Assembly: GCF_010975005.1 (NCBI RefSeq)
Contig: NZ_JAAIVC010000002.1
Span: forward strand, 1 to 64,000
Source: Caulobacter sp. 17J65-9
Lineage (GTDB): Bacteria > Pseudomonadota > Alphaproteobacteria > Caulobacterales > Caulobacteraceae
DNA: 64,000 nucleotides
Direction of reading: 5' to 3'
This document shows, piece by piece, positions 51,380 through 60,903 of the stretch (position 1 is its first letter; each line of letters begins with the position of its first letter). The translations under genes and the position numbers were made by a program. The notes beneath the pieces are model-generated. The model had not been told where the DNA came from. It saw only the letters and a program-made list of their open reading frames with translations, and made no database searches.

Positions 51380-52431
51380 TCCGGCGCTCGAACCTCCTCG
51401 TCTCGATTCTCAGCGGCGCGGCCACGATCTTCGTCGGCCTCGTCCTGGCTTCGGTCGCAGTGTGGTTCTTCTACTGGGGCCCCGGCCCCAAGGCGCCCCA
51501 CGGGACCGAGACCGTCGTGGTCATGCGCGACGGCGCGGGCGTCTCCGAGATCGCCGCCAAGCTCGAACGCGAGGGCGTGATCCGTTCGGCCGACCTGTTC
51601 AAGGCGGCCGCCCAGATCACCAAGGCCGACCGCCGCCTGAAGGCGGGCGAATACGTCTTCCCCTCGCGCGCGCCGCTGACCGAAGTGCTGCGCATGATGC
51701 GCGACGGCGAGGTCCGCCGCTGGTTCCTGACGGTGCCCGAGGGCCGCAGCGTCGCCCAGGCCATGGACCTGCTGAACGCCTCGCCGGTGCTGGTCGGCAC
51801 GGTCGAGGCCCCGGCCGAAGGCTCGCTCCTGCCCGAGACCTACGAACTGACCCGCGGCGAGAGCCGGGCGGCGGTGCTGAAGCGCATGCAGGTCGCCCGC
51901 GACGTGGCCCTGGCCGAGCTGTGGGCCAAGCGCCAGGCCGGCCTGCCGCTGAAGTCGCCGGAAGAGGCGGTGATCCTGGCCTCGATCGTCGAGAAGGAAA
52001 CCGGTCTGGCCAGCGAGCGCCCGAAGGTGGCGGCGGTGTTCGTCAACCGGCTGAACAAGGGCATGCGCCTGGAGTCGGACCCGACCCTGATCTACCCGGT
52101 CACCAAGGGCCGGCCGCTGGGCCGCGGGATCCGCCTGTCGGAAAAAGAGCGCGACACGCCCTACAACACCTATCTGATCGCCGGCCTGCCGCCGACGCCG
52201 ATCACCAACCCCGGCCGCGACGCCCTGGCCGCCGTGCTGAACCCGCCGAAGACGCAGGACCTGTTCTTCGTCGCCGACGGCACCGGCGGGCACGTGTTCG
52301 CGGCGAGCTACGACCAGCATCTGAAGAACGTCGCCCAGTGGCGGCGGATCGAAGCGGACCGCGCCAAGGCGGCGGCCGCCAAGCCGCAGACCGCCGTCGC
52401 CGGCGCGCCGGCGGCTGACAAGCCGCTCTGA
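51376..52431 (+). CDS. mltG: Endolytic murein transglycosylase MltG
   Basis: MltG cuts nascent peptidoglycan strands and ends glycan synthesis. The 351-residue protein has one N-terminal membrane helix (about 8-33), a LysM-like domain (VVVMRDGAGVSEIAAKL), and the YceG catalytic domain with ILASIVEKET (the conserved catalytic Glu), VFVNRLNKGMRLESDPT and PYNTYLIAGLPPTPI. It starts with GTG in a GTGA overlap with fabF, so it is coupled to fatty-acid synthesis. An alanine-rich C-terminal tail follows the domain. Confidence 0.96.
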
Positions 52432-52438
52432 GGACCTG

Positions 52439-53323
52439 ATGAGCCTATCCGGAATGACCGGTTTCGCCCGCGTCGAGGGCGCGAGCGGAGCGTGGACCTG
52501 GGCCGTCGAGGCCCGCTCGGTCAACGGCCGCAACCTGGAAACCCGCTTCCGCGGCCCGCCCGGCTTCGAAGGCCTGGACCGGGTGGCGCGCGAAGCCTCC
52601 CAGGCCCGCTTCCAACGCGGCCAGGTGACCGTCGGCGTCCAGGCCAAGCGGGCCGAAGCGACCGTCGCCGTTCGCGTGAACCAGGACGTGCTGACCCGCT
52701 ACGTCGAGCTGGCCTCCGAGCAGGTGGCGAAGGGCGTCGCCCTGGCCCCCACCGCCGACGGCCTGCTGGCGCTGCGCGGCGTGCTGGAGGCGGCCGAGGA
52801 GGACGAGGACGTCGAGGCCCGCGCCGCGGTCGAGGCGGCCATGGCCGAGACCCTGCTGGCCGCCATGGACGGCCTGAAGGCCGCCCGCCTGCAGGAAGGC
52901 GCGGCCCTGCACCCGGTGCTGACCGGGCAGATCGACCGCATCGCCGAACTGGTCGACCTGGCCGAAGGCGAGGCCGCGGCTCAGACCGCCGCCATCCGCG
53001 AGCGCTTCCAGCGCCGCATGGCCGAGCTGGTCGGCGACGCCGTCCAGCTGGAGGAACGCATCGTCCAGGAAGCCGCCGTGCTGGCCGTGAAGGCCGACGT
53101 GCGCGAGGAGCTGGACCGGCTGAAGAGCCACGTCGCCTCGGCCCGCGAGCTGGTCGTCGCGCCGGCTGCGGCGGGACGTCGCCTCGACTTCCTGGCGCAG
53201 GAATTTATGCGCGAGGCCAACACCCTGTGCTCGAAGTCCGCGACCACGGCCTTGACCGCCGTCGGCCTGGAGCTGAAAGCCGTGATCGAACAGCTCCGCG
53301 AGCAGATCCAGAATGTCGAGTGA
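52439..53323 (+). CDS. YicC-family protein (putative endoribonuclease)
   Basis: The 294-residue product has the family start SLSGMTGFARVEG, followed by WAVEARSVNGRNLETRFRGPPGFEGLDR, and the C-terminal DUF1732 part LDFLAQEFMREANTLCSKSATTAL. YicC proteins act in stress survival and RNA turnover; E. coli YicC is reported as a ribonuclease. It lies seven bases after mltG and overlaps gmk by 11 bases, the usual yicC-gmk pairing. Confidence 0.94.
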   Translation: MSLSGMTGFARVEGASGAWTWAVEARSVNGRNLETRFRGPPGFEGLDRVAREASQARFQRGQVTVGVQAKRAEATVAVRVNQDVLTRYVELASEQVAKGVALAPTADGLLALRGVLEAAEEDEDVEARAAVEAAMAETLLAAMDGLKAARLQEGAALHPVLTGQIDRIAELVDLAEGEAAAQTAAIRERFQRRMAELVGDAVQLEERIVQEAAVLAVKADVREELDRLKSHVASARELVVAPAAAGRRLDFLAQEFMREANTLCSKSATTALTAVGLELKAVIEQLREQIQNVE

Positions 53324-53954
53324 GCGTACCCCCCGCCGTGGCCTGATGCTGATCGTCTCCAGCCCCTCGGGGGCGGGAAAGACGTCGCTGTGCCGGCGCC
53401 TGATGTCGGACCATTCGGACCTGGTCCTGTCCACCTCGGTGACCACCCGCCAGGCGCGCCCGGGCGAGGAGAACGGCCGCGAGTACCACTTCATCACCCG
53501 TGACGAGTTCGACCTGCTGATCCAGGACGACGACCTGCTGGAGTGGGCCGAGGTTCACGGCAACTGCTACGGCTCGCCGCGCCAGCCGGTGGAGCGCGCG
53601 CTGGCTTCGGGGCAGGACGTGCTGTTCGACATCGACTGGCAGGGCGCGCGCGACATCGCCGCCAAGGCCCCGGACGAAGCGGTGCGGGTGTTCATCCTGC
53701 CGCCGTCGATCGCGGAGCTGCGCCGCCGCCTGGTCGCCCGCGCCCAGGACAAGCCCGAAGTGATCGAGCGCCGCGTCCAGAACGCCAAGGGCGAGATCGA
53801 GCGCTGGCGCGAGTACGACTACGTGGTCGTCAACGACGACTTCGACCGCTCCTACGCCGAGCTGGCCCACATCTACCACGCCGAGCGCAGCCACCGCGGC
53901 CGCAACGAGTGGCTGGCCCCCTACATCCAGCACCTGCTGGACGAGGACGTCTGA
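53313..53954 (+). CDS. gmk: Guanylate kinase
   Basis: Gmk phosphorylates GMP to GDP. The 213-residue protein has the P-loop SPSGAGKTSLCRRL (about 17-30), the GMP-binding VSVTTRQARPGEENGREYHF-type segment (STSVTTRQ), and the lid region with NAKGEIERWREYDYVVVND. Its first codons overlap the end of yicC. It is the last gene of the plus-strand cluster. No clear terminator follows before the convergent DUF4287 gene. Confidence 0.96.
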   Translation: MSSERTPRRGLMLIVSSPSGAGKTSLCRRLMSDHSDLVLSTSVTTRQARPGEENGREYHFITRDEFDLLIQDDDLLEWAEVHGNCYGSPRQPVERALASGQDVLFDIDWQGARDIAAKAPDEAVRVFILPPSIAELRRRLVARAQDKPEVIERRVQNAKGEIERWREYDYVVVNDDFDRSYAELAHIYHAERSHRGRNEWLAPYIQHLLDEDV

Positions 53955-53973
53955 GCCGTCCGCGCGTAACCGG

Positions 53974-54186
53974 CTACGGCTGGTCTTCCGCCAGGGTGTG
54001 CGCGACGATCGCGTTTGCGTGGCCGTGCCCCATGCCGTGGTCGGTCTTCAGGACCGCGACCAGCTCCATGTGCTTCGCCGGATAGTGCTTCCGCACCACG
54101 TCCTTCCACTCGGATATGGGGCGCCCGTACTTCTTCTCGATGGACGGGAAGTAGGACGCGGGTCCCTTGATCGGTTCGTCAGCCAT
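53974..54186 (-). CDS. DUF4287 small protein
   Basis: This 70-residue protein has the DUF4287 pattern PASYFPSIEKKYGRPISEW followed by KHMELVAVLKTDHGMGHGHANAIVAH. Proteins of this family are small, cytoplasmic and of unknown function, often encoded alone or beside DUF5655 genes. It is convergent with gmk. An ATG at 54186 with GGATCC upstream gives a weak ribosome-binding site. Confidence 0.85.
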   Translation of the reverse strand: MADEPIKGPASYFPSIEKKYGRPISEWKDVVRKHYPAKHMELVAVLKTDHGMGHGHANAIVAHTLAEDQP

Positions 54187-54291
54187 CGCGTGAGTGGATC
54201 CTTCCGACGTCGTTCCTGCGACTTTGATCGGGTTCCGGGCCGTGGTGCAACGGCGCCGGCGTGATCCGCGCGATCTCCTCGGGCGACGGCG

Positions 54292-55224
54292 TCAGGTCGG
54301 GGCGTTCAGGAAGTCCGTGATCGCCTTGACCGTCCCCGCCGGGTTCTCCTCCATCAGCCAGTGGCCCGAGTTCGGCACGACGACCGTCTGAACCTTGGTC
54401 GCGACGTTGCGCATCTGAGCGGCCATCTGGGGCCCGAACGACTTCTCGCCGCCGATCGCCAGCACCGGAACGGTCAGCTTGGTCCGCATGAACGCCTGGT
54501 TGTCCTTGGCGTCCTGGTCGAAGGCGGCGAACTGCTCGAAGCCGGCGTGGATGGCGCCCGGCTGGGCGTACTGGGCGGCGTAGTGGGCCCGGGTCGCCTC
54601 GTCGATCTTGCTGGGATCGGCGGAGAACTCGTCCCAGAACCGGTCGAGCCAGATGCGTTCGCGCCCGGCCACCAGCCGCTCCATGTCGGGGCCGCGGACG
54701 TTGAAGTGCCAGAGCAGCTTGTTCTTGCAGATGATCTCGTCCCAGGGCGGCACTCCGGGCAAGGGCGCGTCCATCACCACGAGCTTGTCGACCTTGTCGG
54801 GATAGGTCGACACGTAGGCGTAAGCGACCATGTTGCCGATGTCGTGGGCGACCACCGAACTCCGGTCGGCCCCGACGCCGGTCACGGCGGCGCGGATGTC
54901 CTGGGCCTGGGTCTTCTTGTCGTAGCCGCCCGGCGGGCGGGCCGAGCGGCCGAGGCCGCGCAGGTCGGGGACGATCACCGTGTGGTTTTTGGCCAGGTCG
55001 GCGGCGAGCGGACCCCACATGTCGCCGGTGTCGGCATAGCCGTGGATGAGCACGACTGCGGGCCCCGATCCGCCGTAGCCGACGTGGATCTGCGTGCCGT
55101 CGGCGCTGGTGACCGTCTTGGTCTTGAACGAGGGCGGCAGGCCAGGCGTCGCCGCGCCGGCTGGGAAAGCGGCTGTGGCCACCGCGATCGCGCCCGCCGT
55201 CGCCAGAAAGGTGCGCCTGTGCAT
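54292..55224 (-). CDS. Tat-exported alpha/beta hydrolase, epoxide hydrolase or dehalogenase type
   Basis: The 310-residue protein starts with a twin-arginine signal peptide (MHRRTFLATAGAIAVA, cleavage after about residue 24). The alpha/beta hydrolase core shows LIHGYADTGDMW (oxyanion), the nucleophile elbow VAHDIGNMVAY with Asp128, and NSGHWLMEE with His288. An aspartate nucleophile points to epoxide hydrolases, haloalkane dehalogenases or fluoroacetate dehalogenases rather than esterases. The cap domain is rich in aromatic residues (WHFNVRGPD). Substrate is unknown. Confidence 0.88.
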   Translation of the reverse strand: MHRRTFLATAGAIAVATAAFPAGAATPGLPPSFKTKTVTSADGTQIHVGYGGSGPAVVLIHGYADTGDMWGPLAADLAKNHTVIVPDLRGLGRSARPPGGYDKKTQAQDIRAAVTGVGADRSSVVAHDIGNMVAYAYVSTYPDKVDKLVVMDAPLPGVPPWDEIICKNKLLWHFNVRGPDMERLVAGRERIWLDRFWDEFSADPSKIDEATRAHYAAQYAQPGAIHAGFEQFAAFDQDAKDNQAFMRTKLTVPVLAIGGEKSFGPQMAAQMRNVATKVQTVVVPNSGHWLMEENPAGTVKAITDFLNAPT

Positions 55225-55281
55225 GTCCGCCTCCTCAGTTCGCCCGACAACTGAGCAGAGGCGGCGTAGGTCCGGCCGGGC

Positions 55282-56112
55282 TTAGAGCGCCCGCGCGAGC
55301 CGCAGGAATCCCGCCACGTCGATCTCCTCGGCGCGGGCGGTGGGCTCGATCCCCGCCTTCTCGCACAGCGCGTCGCCGCCCAGGCCCTTCAGGCTGGAGC
55401 GCAGCATCTTGCGGCGCTGGCCGAAGGCGGCGGCGGTGACCCGCTCGAGCGCCTTCAGGTCGGCGTCGGACGGGCGGACGGGCAGGGGCGTCAGGTGGAC
55501 GACGGCGCTGGCCACCTTGGGCGGCGGGGTGAAGGCGCGGGCCGGCAGGTCCATGACCACGCGCGCCTCACAGATCGCCTGGGAGATCACCGCCAGGCGG
55601 CCGTAGGCGTCGTCGTCGGCGTGCGCGGCGACCCGGTCGGCCACTTCCTTCTGGAACATCAGGGTGAGCGCGTGCGGCCGCCACGGGCCGGTCAGCCACT
55701 TGAGCAGCAGCGGCGTGCCGACGTTGTAGGGCAGGTTGGACACCAGGTGCCCGGCCGCGCCGCCGGCGTGCTCGGCCAGCAGGGCCGCTTCGTCGACCTC
55801 CAGGGCGTCGGCCTCGACCACGACCAGCTTGCCGTTGGTGGCCTCGGTCAGCTCGGCCAGCAAGGGCAGGAAGCGTGGGTCCTTCTCCACCGCGATCACC
55901 TTGGAGGCGTCGCTCTCCAGCAGGGCGCGCGTCAGGCCGCCGGGCCCCGGCCCGACCTCGATCACGGCGCGGCCCTCGAACGGGCCGGCCAGGCGGGCGA
56001 TCTTGCGGGTGACGTTGAGGTCCAGGAGGAAGTGCTGGCCAAAGCTCTTCTTGGCGAGCAGGCCGTGCTGGGCCAGGCTCTCCCGCAGGGGCGGCAAACT
56101 GTCGAGGGTCAT
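55282..56112 (-). CDS. rsmA: 16S rRNA dimethyladenosine transferase
   Basis: RsmA (KsgA) dimethylates A1518 and A1519 of 16S rRNA late in 30S assembly. The 276-residue product has KKSFGQHFLLDLNVTRKIA, the SAM-binding VIEVGPGPGGLTRALL, DALEVD and the catalytic NLPYNVGTPLLLK. The C-terminal helical domain covers about residues 200-276. The start overlaps the pdxA stop by four bases (ATGA), matching the conserved surA-pdxA-rsmA operon. Confidence 0.97.
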   Translation of the reverse strand: MTLDSLPPLRESLAQHGLLAKKSFGQHFLLDLNVTRKIARLAGPFEGRAVIEVGPGPGGLTRALLESDASKVIAVEKDPRFLPLLAELTEATNGKLVVVEADALEVDEAALLAEHAGGAAGHLVSNLPYNVGTPLLLKWLTGPWRPHALTLMFQKEVADRVAAHADDDAYGRLAVISQAICEARVVMDLPARAFTPPPKVASAVVHLTPLPVRPSDADLKALERVTAAAFGQRRKMLRSSLKGLGGDALCEKAGIEPTARAEEIDVAGFLRLARAL

Positions 56113-57104
56113 ACGCTTCGGTGGCTGGCGATCTGGCCGGCCAGGCGGACGGCGGCGATCATGCTGTCAGGCCGGGCGATCCCGCGCCCGGCGATGTCGA
56201 ATCCGGTGCCGTGATCGGGCGAGGTGCGCACGATCGGCAGGCCCAGGGTGACGTTCACGCCGCTCCAGAAGTCCAGCGTCTTGAGCGGGATGAGCGCCTG
56301 GTCGTGATAGAGGCAGACGGCCGCGTCGTAGGCGCGCCGGGCCTCGTCGTGGAACAGGGTGTCGGCCGGCTTCGGGTCGGTGATGTCGATCCCTTCGGCC
56401 CGCAGGGCGGCCACCGCCGGCGCCAGCACCTCGACCTCTTCGCGCCCGATCGTGCCGGACTCGCCGGCGTGCGGGTTGAGGCCGGCCAGGGCCAGGCGAG
56501 GGCGCTCGATCCCGAAATCCCGGCGCAGGGCCTCGGCGGTGACGCGGGCGGTGTGGATCACCCGCTCGGTCGTGACCGCGTCGGCAACGTCGCGCAGGGG
56601 CGTGTGGATGGTCACCAGCGCCACGCGCAGGTCGCGGGCGGTCAGCATCATCACCGGCCCCCGCGCGCCCGCCATGGGGGCGTGCGCGGTCAGGTCGGCG
56701 AGGAATTCGGTGTGCCCGGGAAACTTGAAGCCGCCGGCGTAGAGCGAGGCCTTGGAGATCGGCGCGGTGACCACGCCCGAGGCTTCGCCCGCCAGGGCCA
56801 GAGCCACGGCGGTCTCGATCCAGCCGGTGATGGCGCTCGCCTTGGCTTCGGCCGCGGTGGCGCCGACGCGGGTCGACGGCGGATCGAGGACGGGCAGGGC
56901 CTTCGGAAAGACGGCGGCGCCTTCGGCCAGGTTGGCGACACGCTCGACCGTCGCGCCGGGCATGGCCGCGGCCAGGGTGTCGCGATCGCCGATGGCCACG
57001 AAGGCCGGACCGGCGCCTTTCAGCGCCGACCAGGTCTTCGCCACGATCTCGGGTCCGACGCCCGCCGGGTCGCCCAGGGTGACGGCGAGCGGCGCGGCCG
57101 TCAC
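56109..57104 (-). CDS. pdxA: 4-hydroxythreonine-4-phosphate dehydrogenase
   Basis: PdxA oxidises 4-phosphohydroxy-L-threonine in pyridoxal phosphate synthesis. The 331-residue protein shows VTLGDPAGVGPEIVAKTW, TAPISKASL, FPGHTEFLADL and LNPHAGESGTIGREE (metal-binding histidines), and HDQALIPLKTL. The start is GTG at 57104 in a GTGA overlap with surA; the longer frame to 57239 lies inside surA and is rejected. Confidence 0.96.
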   Translation of the reverse strand: MTAAPLAVTLGDPAGVGPEIVAKTWSALKGAGPAFVAIGDRDTLAAAMPGATVERVANLAEGAAVFPKALPVLDPPSTRVGATAAEAKASAITGWIETAVALALAGEASGVVTAPISKASLYAGGFKFPGHTEFLADLTAHAPMAGARGPVMMLTARDLRVALVTIHTPLRDVADAVTTERVIHTARVTAEALRRDFGIERPRLALAGLNPHAGESGTIGREEVEVLAPAVAALRAEGIDITDPKPADTLFHDEARRAYDAAVCLYHDQALIPLKTLDFWSGVNVTLGLPIVRTSPDHGTGFDIAGRGIARPDSMIAAVRLAGQIASHRSV

Positions 57105-58399
57105 CGCGTCTCGATGGTGGCCGAGTTGCGCAGGTCGCGCAGATAGCGCCGGGCCAGCATGGAGATCTGCTGGTTGTAGAGGCGGTTCTCGACCTGGTCC
57201 TTGGAGGGCAGGCCGGCGACGTCCTGGCGCTTGCCGCACATGGCCAGCAGGTGCAGGCCCACGTCGGTGCGGACCGGCTCGCTGACCTGGCCGACCTGCA
57301 TGCCCGAGGCGATGTCGCGGAAGGCCGGCGCCAGTTCCTGGACCGGGGTTTCGCCCAGCGGCGCGGCGACGACGCCGTCCACCTTGCCGGCGCGCTCCTC
57401 GATGTTCGAGCAGGTCAGGCCGTTGCGCAGGCCGTTCAGCTTGGTTTGGGCGGCGGCGACGTCGGCGTCGGAGGCCCCGGCCGGCAGGCGCACGGCGGCC
57501 TGCTTGAGGTCGACCACGGTCTGACCGCCGCCGCTGCGCTTCTCGCGCAGGTACATGATGTAGACGCCGGTCTCGGTCTGGATCGGGCGCGACAGCTGGC
57601 CCGGCTGCAGCTGCTCCAGCGCGGATTCCACCTCGGGCACGATCTCGCCCGAGATCAGCCAGCCGCCGTCGCCGCCGTTGGCGGCCGACGAGGCGTTGGA
57701 GAACTGACGCGCGACCGCCTGGAACGGCGCGCCCTGCAGCAGCTGCTGCACGAGCTGGTTGGCCCCGTTCATCGCCCCGTCCATGCCGCCGGCGGTGGAG
57801 GAGGCGTCGAGGAAGATCTCGCCGACCAGGTACTGCGGCTTGGCCGCGGCCGCGGCGATGCGCTGCAGGGTGGCGTCGACCTGGCTGTCGTCGACGCGCG
57901 CGCGCTGGCCGTAGCGGCCGCCCACGAGGTGACGCCAGCCGATCTGGGCGCGGATCTGCTCGCGCAGGGTGTCGGGCGCGACGCCGATCGAACGCAGGCC
58001 CGCGACCAGCTGGGCGCCGGACATTTCGTTGTCCTTGGCCATGGCGTCGATTTCTTCATCGACTTCGCGGTCGTCGATCTTCACGTCGAAGCGCTTGAGC
58101 TCCTGCATCTGCAGGCGCTCGTCGACCAGCGACCGCAGCGCTTTCTGTTGCAGCGCCGGCAGGTTCTCCTGCGTGGCCTTCACGCCGGACGTGGCGATCA
58201 GCAGCATCATCCGCTGACGCAGGTCGTAGGTGGAGATGATCTCGTCGTTGACCACAGCCGCCACGCCTTCGGCCATGCCGTTGCGCTGGACAGGCTGGGC
58301 CTGAACCGCCGGATCCCCGGCGGGTTGCTGCTGGGCGGCGGCCGGGTAAGCCAGAAGCGCGGCGAGCCCCAGTCCCGTCGCGTAACGCGTCCAACGCAT
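57101..58399 (-). CDS. surA: Periplasmic chaperone SurA (parvulin-type peptidylprolyl isomerase)
   Basis: SurA escorts outer-membrane proteins to the BAM complex. The 432-residue product has a signal peptide ending AAAQQ, a SurA N-terminal helical domain (GVAAVVNDEIISTYDLRQRMML), and parvulin domain sequence with GDGGWLISGEIVPEVESAL. The C-terminal half continues with a second parvulin-like region. The ATG at 58399 (MRWTRYATGLG) is chosen because the signal peptide begins there; 58453 adds 18 unlikely residues. It lies 40 bases after lptD and is coupled to pdxA. Confidence 0.94.
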   Translation of the reverse strand: MRWTRYATGLGLAALLAYPAAAQQQPAGDPAVQAQPVQRNGMAEGVAAVVNDEIISTYDLRQRMMLLIATSGVKATQENLPALQQKALRSLVDERLQMQELKRFDVKIDDREVDEEIDAMAKDNEMSGAQLVAGLRSIGVAPDTLREQIRAQIGWRHLVGGRYGQRARVDDSQVDATLQRIAAAAAKPQYLVGEIFLDASSTAGGMDGAMNGANQLVQQLLQGAPFQAVARQFSNASSAANGGDGGWLISGEIVPEVESALEQLQPGQLSRPIQTETGVYIMYLREKRSGGGQTVVDLKQAAVRLPAGASDADVAAAQTKLNGLRNGLTCSNIEERAGKVDGVVAAPLGETPVQELAPAFRDIASGMQVGQVSEPVRTDVGLHLLAMCGKRQDVAGLPSKDQVENRLYNQQISMLARRYLRDLRNSATIETR

Positions 58400-58439
58400 G
58401 GCAGATCTCGTTCCTTTCGCGGCCGCGCACGGCGTCCCG

Positions 58440-60860
58440 TCACCGGCCGTCATAACTTCTGTATCCTGCGTCGCCCAATGTGGCGAGGTTTAGACGGAAA
58501 AACACTGCGTCCCTTGGTAGCCCCGAGATGGTTTCATTTCGCTCGTAAACCACCTCAGCGCGCAGGCAGTCGTCCTTGTAGACGATGCCGGCCTGAGACT
58601 GCCGGATCGATTCCGCCTTCAGGTCGTAGTTGACGTCGAAGATCGCGCCCCAGCGCTCGGTGACGAACACTTCGCCGCCGGCGACCAGGTCCTCGGTGCG
58701 CTGGACGGCGGGCAGCGGCGCGCCCAGGTCCGGATCGTTGAGGATGTAGCGGGCGTAGCCGCGGGTGCGCTTCAGGCTCCAGTTGATCGCCGCTTCGGCG
58801 CGGCGGAACTGGCCGGAGTCGGTGATCCGCATCCGGGTCCAGGCGCGAATGCCGTCGATCGGGACGGTCTCGCCGGCCACCACCCAGTCGGAGCCGGTCT
58901 CGCGCAGGCCGGTGTTGACCGGGAAGGCGGGTTCTTCTTCGGCCCGGAAGCTGCGCCCGACGAAGGCCCGCGCGTATTTGCCGCCGCTCCAGTCCACCGT
59001 GGCGCGCGCGCCGGCGTTCAGGCGCACGCCGCCCTCATAGAGGTCGAAGCCCGGAAACTTGTTCGGGTCGAGCAGATTGGTCTCGTCGAATTCCAGCGAC
59101 GAGCTGTCCTCGATCGGGATGTGCGGATTGATGTCGGCGTCCGGCGACAGGGCGAGCTGAGCCATGGGCTCGATGACGATCGACATGGTGCCCGCGCGCT
59201 TGATCAGCGGGTAGCTGGCGTCCAGGCCGAGCGTCCCGGTGCCGCGCGAGACGGTGTCGTTACCGATCTCGAAAAAGTTCGGCGGCGGCGTGGGGTTGGT
59301 CTGGGTGACGTCCGACAGCTTGTAGAAATCGCCGCGCACGTCGATGAACGGCGCCAGGCGCACGCCGCCCGGCGTGGTGAAGTTGCGCCGCCAGTCGGCC
59401 TCGCCGGTGACGCGCATGCTGTCGACGCCAGGGCGGTTCGGATCCGGCGCGCGCGTCCGCATTCCGCTCTCGCCGGGCACCAGCTCAAGCCCGCCGGCGT
59501 CCTCGTCGCGGAACAGGGCCACGCCGCTGCCGGCGAAGCGCAGGCGCCCGCCCAGCACGTCCGGCTTCGGCTCCCAGCGGCCTTGGATCAGCGGCGCGAC
59601 GGTCGGGAACAGGGCGTCGTCCTGACCGATGATCAGGCTCTGGAAGCTGAGGGCGGCGACCTGGAAGTACGACCGCTGGTCCTGGCGCACGGCGTAGAGC
59701 TGCGAGGTCAGCATCCGGCTGTCGGCGTAGAACAGGCCCCGGTTCTCGTAGATGTCGCCGATGTCGTAGCGGTCGAAGATGGTCTTGTCGGACGCCCGCT
59801 CGCCGGCGAAGCCCCACTTCCACTCCGGGCTGATGTCGAACTTGCCCTGGGCCAGGATGTAGCTGCGCGACGTCTCCTGGCCGAACTTGACGCTGTCTTC
59901 GCCGGGAACGCCGTTCCCGTTCAGGTCGGTGAAGCCCGGCTCGTCGCCGAAGTTCTTCTCGTAGGTGTAGCCGCCCCGGATCTGCATCTGCCCCGAATAG
60001 AAGCGCTTGCGCCAATCGAGGTTCAGGAACGGGTTCACCTTCGCCGAGATCTGCGGGCTGATGACCAGGTCCTGGTAGGGCGAGATCACCCACAGGTACG
60101 GCAGCTCGACGGACACGCCGCGCTGGTCGGAGATCCACGCCTTGGGGACCAGCATGCCGGACTTGCGCTCGGCGGTCGGGTCCGGGTGCCAGAACACCGG
60201 CGAGTAGAAGACCGGAACGCCCTTCAGCTTGATGACGGCGTTCTTGTAGTAGACCACCTGCCGCTGGCGGTCCTGGATGACCTCGTCGGCCTGGATCGAC
60301 CAGCTGGGCTGCTTCGGCTTGCCCGCCGGGGTACAGATCTCGCAGGGCGTGAAGATGGCCCGGTGCAGCTCGTTGACGTCCTCGCTGCGGCGCACGGCGG
60401 CGGCGGCGGCCAGCTTGGAGTTGTCGGGCATGCGCGTGGCGAAGCCGGTGGCCACGCCGGCCTTCAGGTCCTCGTCCAGGTGCACTTCGTCGGCGTACTG
60501 GACCGAGCCGTCCGGGTTGATGATCTGGGCCTGGCCGCGCGCGGTGATCAGGCCGGTCTCGGTGGCGTAGGTGATTTCCTGGGCGCGCAGGGTGCGGCCG
60601 CGATACCGCGCCGTAACGTTACCCTTGGCCACCAAAACCTTGTGTTCGCGGTCGTCGGTGACCGTGTCGCCTTCGATGTAGAGGTCGTCGGGACCCAGGC
60701 CGTCCGGGCCGGGCGCGGCGGGCGCGGACGGGGCGGGGGGCGCGACGACCTGGGCGAACGCCGGCGACGACAGGGTGAGCACCAGCGCGGCCGCGCCCAG
60801 CATCAGGCGCGCCTTCACCGGCTCGGCGGTCGTCAGGCTCGGCGAACCGGCGTCCTGCAT
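58440..60860 (-). CDS. lptD: LPS-assembly protein LptD
   Basis: LptD forms the outer-membrane LPS translocon with LptE. The 806-residue protein has a signal sequence (LMLGAAALVLTLSSPAFAQ), an N-terminal LptA/OstA-like domain (DDLYIEGDTVTDDREHKVLVAKGN), and a large beta-barrel with alternating aromatic strands ending in NLATLGDAGYRSYDGR. Cysteines in FTPCEICTPAG and near the C terminus (DDCLRAE) could make the disulfides needed for function. GGGGAAGGA directly precedes the ATG. It is between lptG and surA, as is usual. Confidence 0.95.
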   Translation of the reverse strand: MQDAGSPSLTTAEPVKARLMLGAAALVLTLSSPAFAQVVAPPAPSAPAAPGPDGLGPDDLYIEGDTVTDDREHKVLVAKGNVTARYRGRTLRAQEITYATETGLITARGQAQIINPDGSVQYADEVHLDEDLKAGVATGFATRMPDNSKLAAAAAVRRSEDVNELHRAIFTPCEICTPAGKPKQPSWSIQADEVIQDRQRQVVYYKNAVIKLKGVPVFYSPVFWHPDPTAERKSGMLVPKAWISDQRGVSVELPYLWVISPYQDLVISPQISAKVNPFLNLDWRKRFYSGQMQIRGGYTYEKNFGDEPGFTDLNGNGVPGEDSVKFGQETSRSYILAQGKFDISPEWKWGFAGERASDKTIFDRYDIGDIYENRGLFYADSRMLTSQLYAVRQDQRSYFQVAALSFQSLIIGQDDALFPTVAPLIQGRWEPKPDVLGGRLRFAGSGVALFRDEDAGGLELVPGESGMRTRAPDPNRPGVDSMRVTGEADWRRNFTTPGGVRLAPFIDVRGDFYKLSDVTQTNPTPPPNFFEIGNDTVSRGTGTLGLDASYPLIKRAGTMSIVIEPMAQLALSPDADINPHIPIEDSSSLEFDETNLLDPNKFPGFDLYEGGVRLNAGARATVDWSGGKYARAFVGRSFRAEEEPAFPVNTGLRETGSDWVVAGETVPIDGIRAWTRMRITDSGQFRRAEAAINWSLKRTRGYARYILNDPDLGAPLPAVQRTEDLVAGGEVFVTERWGAIFDVNYDLKAESIRQSQAGIVYKDDCLRAEVVYERNETISGLPRDAVFFRLNLATLGDAGYRSYDGR

Positions 60861-60903
60861 TCCTTCCCCTCGTCCCCTGTAACGCTGATCCGTCTTAGCC
60901 GGT